Below, piece by piece: positions 17,445-25,694 of a stretch of 64,000 nucleotides of DNA. Position numbers and translations under genes: made by a program. Positions within the stretch are counted from its first letter, which is position 1, and the number at the start of each line of letters is the position of its first letter. A model generated the notes under the pieces. It saw only the letters and a program-made list of their open reading frames with translations. It was not told the DNA's origin and did not search any database. This DNA is from Exilibacterium tricleocarpae (GTDB lineage Bacteria > Pseudomonadota > Gammaproteobacteria > Pseudomonadales > Cellvibrionaceae). The stretch lies in assembly GCF_007004655.1 (NCBI RefSeq), contig NZ_ML660110.1, positions 1 through 64,000 of the forward strand, written 5' to 3'.

Positions 17445-19463
17445 TTAAGGGAGGGTATCCAGATAGTCGCGATGGCTACTGGAGAACTCGAAGTTATTAA
17501 ATCTGTCCCAGTTGATGGACCAGGTCATCAGGCCGCGCAGATTAGGATAGCTCTGGCCGGGGTTGTACGATGCACAGTTGACCGCCTTGACAAGACAGTC
17601 CAGCGCCCGCTGCACTTCGTTCACCGGTGTAAACCCGCCGCCGGCCAGTCCCGTCGCAGGCAGGCCGATTAATACCTGGTCTTGCCGTAGCGGCGGGAAA
17701 AACTTACCGCTGTCGCCGGCAATGGGAAAACCTTTCAGCAGCATATCTACCATTGCCACGTGAAAGTTGGCGACGCCCGGCAGGTAAAACTGGTCGTCCA
17801 GACCGGAGATGGGGCCGGAATTATAGTGCTGCACCTGCAAAAACGTCAGCTTGTCGCGCAGTGCGTGAATCAACGGCAGATAGGCGCCGGCGCGGCGGTC
17901 GGCACCGGGAGAGATACCGCCGTAAAAACGGTAGCCGAGCTGCACAAAAAAGGTCTCGGGAGCCATAGTTAACAGGAAGTCGGGACCGAAGTGATCACAA
18001 ATCTGGCGCACCGCGCTGATGGTGTTGACGATCAGCGGTGTGGTCGGGTTACGGAAATCTTCGTCACCGAAGTCGAACGACAGCGAGTGCCCCTCGAAAT
18101 CGATGTCCATACCGTCAAACCCATAGGTCTCGATAATGTCGATCATGGTGGTGACAAAGTTGTTCCTGGCACTGGCCGTAGTCAATTGCACCTGGCCGTT
18201 GGCACCGCCGATGGAAATCAGCACTTTCTGCCCCCGCGCTTTCAGGGCCTGCATACCCGCTCTGAAATCCGCCTCCGTGGTGCTGCCGTCAGGTGTGAAC
18301 TGCATGACGCCGCTGGTGGGGGAGGTGGGTTCGGCAAAAGAAACATTCACCACGTCGAAGCGCGGTGACACATCCCGCAACGGCATAAAACCGGCATCGT
18401 TGGTGAAGTTGTGCCAGTAGCCGTTGATAATACGGCGCGGCAGCGGTCCGGGGCCGGGGCCACCGCCGCCGATGGTGGCAATGGTGGAATCGGTGGTGGA
18501 CGCCCCGTCGTTATCGGTAACCGTCAAGGTGACGGTGTAGGTGCCGCTGTTGGCGTAGGTGTGGCCGGGGTTGGCGGTGCTGCTGGTGCCGCCGTCGCCA
18601 AAGCTCCAACTATAGCCGGCAATGGTGCCGTCGGGGTCGGTGGAGCCGGCACTGCTAAACGCAATGGCGGTGCCGGCCTCTCCCGTGTAGGGACCGTTGG
18701 CATTGGCCAGCGGCGCCTTGTTGCTGCCGCCACCGCCGTCGCAGCGACCCACTTCGCGCCAGGCATCTTCCCAGTGCTGGCCGTTGCCGGGCTCGTAGGC
18801 CCAGGCGGCACTGGAGGAACACCAGCCGGCGATATTGCAGATAAATTCAACGGTGTCACCGCTGGCGTCGACAAAGTTGGCGACCCGTTGGCCGGCGGTG
18901 TAGGCGGTGCCGGCGACATAAGCGGGCAGGCCGGCGCAATTGCCGCTACCGCCGCCGGCGCCGCTAATGGTGGCGGCAGTCGAGGCGGTGGCTGAGGCGC
19001 CGTCGTTATCGGTGACGGTCAGGGTCACGGTATAGGTGCCGGCATTATTGTAACTGTGCGAGGGACTGCTGGTGCTGCTGGTATTGCCGTCGCCAAAGTT
19101 CCAGCTATAGCCGCTCAAGGTGCCGTCGGGGTCGGTGGAACCGGCACTGCTAAACGTTACAGCGGTGCCGACCTGGCCGGTGTAGGGGCCGTTGGCATTG
19201 GCGCTGGGCGGCTGGTTGCCGCCGCCGCCGTCACAGGCACCGAGCAGGGACCACTCCTGATGCGGATTGGAGTGGGTGGCGGGATCGTGATTGCGGGTCC
19301 ACCAGTTGGCCCGGTAGGCATTGTTGTTGTGTTGAACTTCATGACCGCCCAGGTAAGCGGTGCCGCTGTTCCAGATATCGAGACCGTTGCAGTCTATCGC
19401 CAGGCTGTGGCTCGACAGACCGGCACCGATGCTGAATAAAAACAGGCGCAGTTTGTTGTTCAT
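17445..19463 (-). CDS. Secreted GH18 chitinase (CBM5-PKD-CBM73-PKD-GH18)
   Basis: 672 residues. A signal peptide ends near HSLA (22). The modules are a CBM5/12 chitin-binding domain (about 24-78, with YRANWWTRNHDP and HQEWSLLGAC), a PKD domain (86-167), a CBM73-like module (175-242, with GWCSS, EPGNG and HWEDAW), a second PKD (250-333) and a GH18 domain (345-672). The catalytic motif is DGMDIDFE, with Glu as the acid. It hydrolyses beta-1,4 links in chitin outside the cell. The first 330 residues are nearly the same as in the two genes upstream, which suggests duplication or gene conversion. It is the last gene of the chitin locus, 61 bp after the GH5 gene. Confidence 0.95.
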   Translation of the reverse strand: MNNKLRLFLFSIGAGLSSHSLAIDCNGLDIWNSGTAYLGGHEVQHNNNAYRANWWTRNHDPATHSNPHQEWSLLGACDGGGGNQPPSANANGPYTGQVGTAVTFSSAGSTDPDGTLSGYSWNFGDGNTSSTSSPSHSYNNAGTYTVTLTVTDNDGASATASTAATISGAGGGSGNCAGLPAYVAGTAYTAGQRVANFVDASGDTVEFICNIAGWCSSSAAWAYEPGNGQHWEDAWREVGRCDGGGGSNKAPLANANGPYTGEAGTAIAFSSAGSTDPDGTIAGYSWSFGDGGTSSTANPGHTYANSGTYTVTLTVTDNDGASTTDSTIATIGGGGPGPGPLPRRIINGYWHNFTNDAGFMPLRDVSPRFDVVNVSFAEPTSPTSGVMQFTPDGSTTEADFRAGMQALKARGQKVLISIGGANGQVQLTTASARNNFVTTMIDIIETYGFDGMDIDFEGHSLSFDFGDEDFRNPTTPLIVNTISAVRQICDHFGPDFLLTMAPETFFVQLGYRFYGGISPGADRRAGAYLPLIHALRDKLTFLQVQHYNSGPISGLDDQFYLPGVANFHVAMVDMLLKGFPIAGDSGKFFPPLRQDQVLIGLPATGLAGGGFTPVNEVQRALDCLVKAVNCASYNPGQSYPNLRGLMTWSINWDRFNNFEFSSSHRDYLDTLP

Positions 19464-19524
19464 CTTTTTCTCCCTGCTATGTCGGTAAATTGCAGCAAAA
19501 GGGTGGTGTTTACCGGTAGCGCAG

Positions 19525-21489
19525 CTACCGGGTCGGGAAGTTGTCGGGCGGGTTTTGAATCTTATCCCTGACCCACTGGCCCGCGCTTTTCAGGTTGCCG
19601 CCGCTCCAGGGGCCGTTGCTGGCGCAGGTGCCGGGCCGAAACACAGCGCCGGAGCGAAAGTCGTCGGAGTAGTTCCAACTGGTCCAACTGATTTTTTTCT
19701 GCGCCATCAAATCGATGTAGGCCTGGGCGCTGGCAAAGTCGTTGGCGCCGTCGCCGGTGTAGGTTTGCGAGCCCCACTCGCTGACAAAGATCGGCAGGCG
19801 GTCGGCGGCCCAGGCGAGTTCATTGCGATGCACGGCGCCGTGAGAGGCGGCGTAAAAATGAAACGTGTACATCAGGTTGTCGGCGTTGATGGGGTTGTCG
19901 ACGATATCCCGGGCACTGCGACCTTCGGAGACGCCGAGTGATGCCCAGGCGTGGGTGCCCACCAGCACGACCGCGTCCGGATCGTAGCGGCGGATTACCG
20001 GGATGATCTGTTCGGCGTAGCGCTTGATATCGGCCCAGGAGACATTGTTGGGTTCATTGGCAATGTCGTAGATAACGTTGTTGTTACCGTTGTGGGCCTG
20101 GGTGATATCGGTAAAGAAGCGCCTGGCGTTGTCCAGGTTGGCATTGGGATCGCCCGGGGTCAGTTGATGCCAGTCCACCAGCGCGTACATGCCGCGGGCG
20201 GTGGCCGCATCGATAATGGTGCTGACCTGCGCGGTAAAGCCCTGCGGATCGGTTTCGTAACCGCCTTCCTGTACGTAGAGGGAAATCCGCAGGATATCGG
20301 CGCCCCAGTCGTAGGCCAACGCATCCAGGGAACTCTCGGTCACACAGTTGCCCCAGCCGTACCACTGCAGGCCGTGGGTGCTCATCCCGCGCAGTTGAAT
20401 AGGTTGACCGAACTGGTTGCAGAGTTTATTGCCGCAGACGCGAAGTTGGCCGTTGATAGCAACGGGTGTGGAGCCACCGCCAGCGTCGGAAATCGTGGCG
20501 ATCGTAGAGTCAGTGGTGGCGGCACCGTCGTTATCGGTGACCGTCAGGGTGACGGTATAGGTGCCGTCGTTGGTGTAGCTGTGACTCGGGTTGGCAGCGC
20601 TGCTGGTGCTGCCGTCGCCAAAGCTCCAGCGGTAACCGGTAATGGTGCCGTCGGGATCGGTGGAACCGGCACTGCTAAACGTTACAGCGGTGCCGGCGGT
20701 GCCGGAGTAGGGACCATTGGCATTGGCCAGCGGCGCTTTGTTGCTGCCGCCGCCGCCGTCGCAACGGCCCACTTCACGCCAGGCATCTTCCCAGTGGCGG
20801 CCATTGCCGGGCTCGTAGGCCCAGGCGGCGCTGGAAGAACACCAGCCGGCGATATTGCAGATAAACTCCACCGTATCGCCGCTGGCGTCGACAAAATTGG
20901 CGACCCGCTGGCCGCTGGTGTAGCTGGTGCCGGCGACATAAGTGGGCAGGCCGGCGCAATTGCCGCCGCTGCTGCCGCCATCACCGGTAGTGGTGGCGGC
21001 GGTGGAAGCCGTGGCCGAGGCGCCGTCGTTATCGGTGACCGTCAGCGTCACGGTATAGGTACCGGCGTTGCCGTAGCTGTGAGAGGGGTTAGCGGCGCTG
21101 CTGGTGGCACCGTCACCGAAGTTCCAACTGTATCCGGCGATAGTGCCGTCGGCATCGTTGGAGCTGGCACTGCTAAACGCGATAGCGGCGCCGACCTGGC
21201 CGGTGTAGGGGCCATTGGCATTGGCACTGGGTGCCTGGTTGCTACTGCCGCCGCCGTCGCAAGCGCCGAGCAGGGACCACTCCTGATGGGGATTGGAGTG
21301 GGTTTCGGGATTGTGGTTGCGGGTCCACCAGTTGGCCCGGTAAGCGTTGTTGTTGTGCTGAACCTGGTGGCCGCCCAGGTAGACGGTGCTGTTGTTCCAG
21401 GTATCCAGGCCGTTGCAGACCACGGCGGCGGCGGGGATGGCTTGCAGCGCGATGCTCGCGGCAAAGCCGGTTGCCAGTAATTTATTCAT
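19525..21489 (-). CDS. Secreted GH5-family glycosidase with chitin-binding modules (CBM5-PKD-CBM73-PKD-GH5)
   Basis: 654 residues from the ATG at 21489 (MNKLLATGF...), which starts a normal signal peptide. The longer frame to 21540 adds residues without secretion features. The modules are CBM5, PKD, CBM73-like, PKD and then a GH5 barrel of about 300 residues. GH5 landmarks are LRGMSTHGLQWYG, the acid Glu in DIANEPN and the nucleophile Glu in FVSEWGS. Relatives are mostly GH5_2 endoglucanases, but both binding modules here are of chitin-binding types. The substrate may be cellulose, chitosan or chitin; chitosan would fit the locus. Confidence 0.9.
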   Translation of the reverse strand: MNKLLATGFAASIALQAIPAAAVVCNGLDTWNNSTVYLGGHQVQHNNNAYRANWWTRNHNPETHSNPHQEWSLLGACDGGGSSNQAPSANANGPYTGQVGAAIAFSSASSNDADGTIAGYSWNFGDGATSSAANPSHSYGNAGTYTVTLTVTDNDGASATASTAATTTGDGGSSGGNCAGLPTYVAGTSYTSGQRVANFVDASGDTVEFICNIAGWCSSSAAWAYEPGNGRHWEDAWREVGRCDGGGGSNKAPLANANGPYSGTAGTAVTFSSAGSTDPDGTITGYRWSFGDGSTSSAANPSHSYTNDGTYTVTLTVTDNDGAATTDSTIATISDAGGGSTPVAINGQLRVCGNKLCNQFGQPIQLRGMSTHGLQWYGWGNCVTESSLDALAYDWGADILRISLYVQEGGYETDPQGFTAQVSTIIDAATARGMYALVDWHQLTPGDPNANLDNARRFFTDITQAHNGNNNVIYDIANEPNNVSWADIKRYAEQIIPVIRRYDPDAVVLVGTHAWASLGVSEGRSARDIVDNPINADNLMYTFHFYAASHGAVHRNELAWAADRLPIFVSEWGSQTYTGDGANDFASAQAYIDLMAQKKISWTSWNYSDDFRSGAVFRPGTCASNGPWSGGNLKSAGQWVRDKIQNPPDNFPTR

Positions 21490-21580
21490 TTTGGAGCTGC
21501 CCTCAGTCGGTAAAAGAAAAAACTGGGTGCCCGAAGACACCCTAAGACTCAGCAGAGAGAAATTGTGAACCCCCTTAAAA

Positions 21581-23590
21581 CTAAGGGTTGCGATCTAAGT
21601 AGTCGCGATGCGGTGTGGAAAAGGCGCCACCGCTGAAGACATCCCAGTTAATCGACCAGGTCATCAGCCCGCGGAAGTTCGGGTGCGCCTGGGCCGGCCG
21701 GTAGCTGCCGCAATTGGCGAGCCTGATCAGGCAGTCGAGGGCCCGGTGTACATCGGCCGCGCTGGTCTGCCCGGAACCGGCGGCGCCGGCGCTGGCGGGC
21801 AGGCCGATGGCCACCTGATCGGCCCGCAACCCCGGAAAGAAATTATTGGGGTCGCGGCCGGCGGCAAAACCGGTAATCAGCATATCCGACAACGCGACAT
21901 GGAAATTAACGGTCGAGCGTTGATGCTCGTTATCGTCCGTACCCGTTATGGAGCCGGTGTTGTAGTGCTGTACGTGCAGCACGGTGAGGTCGTTGCGCAA
22001 CGCGTGAATCAGCGGCAGGTAAGCGCCCCAGATGCCGGCGAAGTTGGCGTAACCGCCCTGCACATAGGCGGTTTCCGGCGCCATGGTCAAAACAAACCCG
22101 GCACCGAAACGGGCTTTGATGGCTCGCGTTGCGTCAATCAGGTTGATAATGGCGGGTGTGCGCGGGTTGGTCACCGTATCTCCCGCGGTCATATTCAACG
22201 AGCCGCCCTCGAGATCGATATCCAGACCGTCAAAGCCGTAGTCGGCAATGATATCGCCCAGGCTGCGGATAAAGTTGTCCCGTTCCGCGATGCTGTTGAG
22301 CTGTATGTGGGCGTTGGCGCCGCCGATGGAAATCAGGACTTTTTGCCCGCGTGCCTGCAGGGCCTGGACACCGGCGCGGAAACTCGCGACGGACTCTTCA
22401 GCGGGCGCAAAAGCCAGGGCGCCGGGCTGACCGAAGCGATCGTTTTCGGCAAACGCCACGCTGACGATATCCCAATCCCGGCTAACCTCTGCCATCGGAA
22501 TGTAGACGCCGGACTCGTTGATGAAGTTGTGCCAGTAGCCCACCAGCAGGCGGCGCGGCAGTGGGCCGGGTCCGGGGCCGCCACCGCCGATGGTGGCGAT
22601 GGTAGAGTCGGTGGTGGATGCACCGTCGTCATCGGTAACCGTCAGGGTGACCGTGTAGGTGCCGTCATTGGCATAGCTGTGGCTTGGATCGGCGGCGGCG
22701 CTGGTGTTGCCGTCACCAAAACTCCAGCGGTAACCGGCAATAGTGCCGTCGGGATCACTGGAGCCGGCGCTGCTGAAGGCGATGGCGCTGCCGGCGGTGC
22801 CGGAGTAAGGCCCGTTGGCATTGGCCAGCGGCGCTTTGTTGCTGCCGCCACCGCCGTCGCAGCGGCCCACTTCGCTCCAGGCATCCTGCCAGTGGCGGCC
22901 GTTGCCGGGCTCATAAGCCCAGGCGGCCGGCGAGGAACACCAGCCGGCAATATTGCAGATAAACTCCACCGTATCGCCACTGGCGTCGACAACATTAGCC
23001 ACCCGTTGGCCGGTAGTGTAGGCGGTGCCGGCGACATAGGTGGGCAGGCCGCCGCAATTGCCGCCGCTGCCGCCGCCGTCGCCGGTAATCGTCGCAGCGG
23101 TGGAAGCCGTGGCCGAGGCGCCGTCGTTATCGGTGACGGTCAGCGTCACGGTATAGGTGCCGGCGTTGCTGTAAGTGTGGGAGGGGCTGCCGGCGCTGCT
23201 GGTATTGCCGTCGCCGAAGTTCCAACTGTAACCGGTGATAGTGCCGTCGGGATCGCTGGAGCCGGCGCTGCTAAAGGTGATGGCGGTGCCGACCTGGCCT
23301 GAATAGGGGCCGTTGGCATTGGCGCCGGGCGCCTGGTTGTTACCGCCGCCGCTACCATCGCAGGCGCCGAGCAGGGACCACTCCTGGTGGGGATTGGAGT
23401 GGGTTTCGGGATTGTGATTGCGGGTCCACCAGTTGGCCCGATAGGCGTTGTTGTTGTGCTGGACCTCGTGGCCACCCAGGTAAGTGGCGCTGCTGCTCCA
23501 GGTGTCCAGGCCGTCGCAGACCACAGCGGCGCCCGGCATCGCCTGCAGGCCGAGAGTGGCAAGCGCGGCGACTTTGATTAATTGTTTCAT
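21581..23590 (-). CDS. Secreted GH18 chitinase (CBM5-PKD-CBM73-PKD-GH18)
   Basis: 669 residues with a signal peptide (ending near PGAAV), CBM5, PKD, CBM73-like and PKD modules in the same order as its neighbours, and a GH18 domain from about residue 340. The catalytic motif is DGLDIDLE. The GH18 part differs clearly from the 17445-19463 enzyme (RRLLVGYWHNFINESG start), while the binding half is nearly identical. The catalytic domains diverged or were exchanged while the front halves stayed uniform. It lies 91 bp before the GH5 gene and 87 bp after the GH19 gene, probably in one transcription unit. Confidence 0.95.
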   Translation of the reverse strand: MKQLIKVAALATLGLQAMPGAAVVCDGLDTWSSSATYLGGHEVQHNNNAYRANWWTRNHNPETHSNPHQEWSLLGACDGSGGGNNQAPGANANGPYSGQVGTAITFSSAGSSDPDGTITGYSWNFGDGNTSSAGSPSHTYSNAGTYTVTLTVTDNDGASATASTAATITGDGGGSGGNCGGLPTYVAGTAYTTGQRVANVVDASGDTVEFICNIAGWCSSPAAWAYEPGNGRHWQDAWSEVGRCDGGGGSNKAPLANANGPYSGTAGSAIAFSSAGSSDPDGTIAGYRWSFGDGNTSAAADPSHSYANDGTYTVTLTVTDDDGASTTDSTIATIGGGGPGPGPLPRRLLVGYWHNFINESGVYIPMAEVSRDWDIVSVAFAENDRFGQPGALAFAPAEESVASFRAGVQALQARGQKVLISIGGANAHIQLNSIAERDNFIRSLGDIIADYGFDGLDIDLEGGSLNMTAGDTVTNPRTPAIINLIDATRAIKARFGAGFVLTMAPETAYVQGGYANFAGIWGAYLPLIHALRNDLTVLHVQHYNTGSITGTDDNEHQRSTVNFHVALSDMLITGFAAGRDPNNFFPGLRADQVAIGLPASAGAAGSGQTSAADVHRALDCLIRLANCGSYRPAQAHPNFRGLMTWSINWDVFSGGAFSTPHRDYLDRNP

Positions 23591-23677
23591 TGTCTTGTGT
23601 CCTCTGGTTCTCGAACTTTACGTAACCTCGGTTCAGTTTTTATTCGCCCGTTCTCTCAGGTTTAACCACCCCCGCTG

Positions 23678-25405
23678 TTAATCGACGACGGTCACATCGA
23701 AATAGTGCTCGACACATTTCTCGTAGTCGCCGGGTAACAGCGCGTTATAGGATGTTTGGTAGGTCACCAGCTTGCAGGCAAAACTCCTGCCTTGCGGCCG
23801 ATCCGGATAGTAAGCCCAGTCTTGTTCCCAACTGGTGAGCAGCGCGCCCGCACCGGCGCTGTCAAAACGGCCCATACCTGCGCAGCCGAGTTGCTCGCTG
23901 TTGGGAACGGTGATAGTGAGATTGTTGGCGTGGGCCAGGTAATAGGCGATACGGTTGAGAGACTGGGCTGTCTCACCGGGCTTGCCGCACTCGATACCGC
24001 CGTTGATGATATGGGTGGTGACGCCAAAGCCGGGCGTCAGTCCGAGCGATAAGTCGTGGGCGTTGGGTTGCCAGGTGCCGTCGATAACATGCAGCATACT
24101 CGGCTTCGGCGGTTGCGGGTAAACATAGAAAAAAACCGCCGAGGCGAGATTGAGCCAGGTACGCGCGACCCGGTCGGGATCGTCGAGCAGCACGCGGATA
24201 TCGCCGAACATCGCCTGGGAAAAGGGGCCGTAGTTGTAGTTATAACTTAACTGCTTGGCGCCGCGGCCGTAGTACTTTTTGAAATTATTTGCGCCGTCCC
24301 TGCCGCAGGGCCAGGTCTGCCCCTGCCAGGTGGTGGGCGCGCACTCGGCGTTGTAGCCGCAGCCGGGTGCGCCGTCGCTGCAGCCGAGTTCGCGCAGGTA
24401 AAACAGGCCCTGGCGCCATTGCTCGTAAGCGGCACTCGGATTGTGGGCGCCGGTTTCCTGGGCAAAATGGGCGAACATTGTGGCCAGTGACTTGCGACAG
24501 ATGGCATCGGCATCGCGGCCGTCGTCATAGGCACCGCAGAACGCCGGAAACTTGGCTACCGCCTGCAGAAAGCGACGGTAGTTATAGGATGCGTTGCGTA
24601 TCGGAAAGGTAAAATCCCACGTCGTGGCATTGACAATACCCTCCACGCGCCGAACATTGTCCGGATTGGTGGCGCGCCCCGGGGCTACTTGTTCCACTGT
24701 CTCGTTGCCGCGGGTCACGATAGAATTTTTCACCTGGCGAAACAGCGGGCTGTCGGTCAGATGTGCTTCAACCGCGGCGATATTGGCGCGGCTCATTTGA
24801 TAGCCGCCGCCGGGATACGGCTGCGGGTTCGGCACCGGATCGGGGTCCGTGCCGGGTTGTGAAATCGTTGCGGTCGTCGAGGCCGATGTGGATGCGCCCC
24901 GATCGTCGGTAACCGTCAGGCTGACGGTATAAGTGCCGGCAGTGGTGTAGCGATAGCTGGGGTTGGCATCGTTGCCAGTGGCGCCGTCGCCGAAGTCCCA
25001 GCGGTAAGCGGTGATACTGCCGTCGGCATCGCCGGAGCCGGCGCTGCTGAAGTTGATAAGCGCGCCGGTATCGGCGCGGTAGGGGCCATTGGCATTGGCG
25101 ACGGGGCTCTGGTTACTGCCGCCGCCACCGCTGCAGGTATCGATCCGGCTCCAGGCCAGTTCCCAGTGGGCGCCGTTGCCGGGCTCGTAGGCCCAGGCGC
25201 CGCTGGAAGAACACCAACCGGCGATATTACAGATGAATACCTCTGTCTGACCCGATGTCTGCACGATATTTTTCACGCGTTCACCGGCCGCATAGGCGCT
25301 GCCGGCGCTGTAAAGCGGTAGGCCGCTGCAATCTGCAGCGCTACCGGTGTTCGACACCAGTGCGGCGGCCGAGCCGAGCACCGCCGCTGCGATAAGGTGA
25401 TGCAT
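23678..25405 (-). CDS. Secreted GH19 chitinase (CBM73-PKD-GH19)
   Basis: 575 residues. A signal peptide (to about residue 23) is followed by one CBM73-like module (GWCSSSGAWAYEPGNG), one PKD domain (about 97-180), a proline-rich linker and a GH19 domain from about 200. GH19 features are FAHFAQETGAH, with the catalytic Glu, and YYGRGAKQLSYNYNYG. GH19 enzymes invert the anomeric bond, and with the retaining GH18 enzymes nearby the locus covers both mechanisms. It lacks the CBM5 module of its neighbours. Confidence 0.95.
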   Translation of the reverse strand: MHHLIAAAVLGSAAALVSNTGSAADCSGLPLYSAGSAYAAGERVKNIVQTSGQTEVFICNIAGWCSSSGAWAYEPGNGAHWELAWSRIDTCSGGGGSNQSPVANANGPYRADTGALINFSSAGSGDADGSITAYRWDFGDGATGNDANPSYRYTTAGTYTVSLTVTDDRGASTSASTTATISQPGTDPDPVPNPQPYPGGGYQMSRANIAAVEAHLTDSPLFRQVKNSIVTRGNETVEQVAPGRATNPDNVRRVEGIVNATTWDFTFPIRNASYNYRRFLQAVAKFPAFCGAYDDGRDADAICRKSLATMFAHFAQETGAHNPSAAYEQWRQGLFYLRELGCSDGAPGCGYNAECAPTTWQGQTWPCGRDGANNFKKYYGRGAKQLSYNYNYGPFSQAMFGDIRVLLDDPDRVARTWLNLASAVFFYVYPQPPKPSMLHVIDGTWQPNAHDLSLGLTPGFGVTTHIINGGIECGKPGETAQSLNRIAYYLAHANNLTITVPNSEQLGCAGMGRFDSAGAGALLTSWEQDWAYYPDRPQGRSFACKLVTYQTSYNALLPGDYEKCVEHYFDVTVVD

Positions 25406-25623
25406 TGCGATAGTTCTCCGCTAAGGTCCTGTGGTCTGGTTGTTTACTGTCTTACAGTGTTACCACTGATGGTCCGATGTGAGTTGTGTGCCGGTGACGC
25501 GGGTGCAGCGATACTTTATAGGTAGGCGCCCGCATCTGCTGGTTTTTTACATCACACTCCAGGTTTCTGCTCCAGTTTCGACTACAGGTTTCCAGATAGG
25601 CGCGCCGGCAACAAACGCCTGCA

Positions 25624-25652
25624 GGCAGAGTGGGAACTGGGCCCACTCTGCC
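25624..25652 (-). terminator. Hairpin after the first chitinase gene
   Basis: GGCAGAGTGGG (25624-25634) and CCCACTCTGCC (25642-25652) form a perfect 11-bp stem with a 7-base loop, 42 bases after the stop at 25695 on the minus strand. No U-tract follows. It may be a partial terminator or an RNA-processing site between the first chitinase and the GH19 gene. Confidence 0.5.
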
Positions 25653-25694
25653 TGGGTTTATCGTGAAGTGTGATTAACGGAAACCATCGCTTTT

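Noticed and set aside
19951-23302. Long Gly/Ala-rich plus-strand open frames (19951-21480 and 21608-23302)
   Set aside because: They are antisense to the chitinase genes. Their composition comes from the complement of the repeated CBM/PKD codons, and they show no domain or ribosome site.
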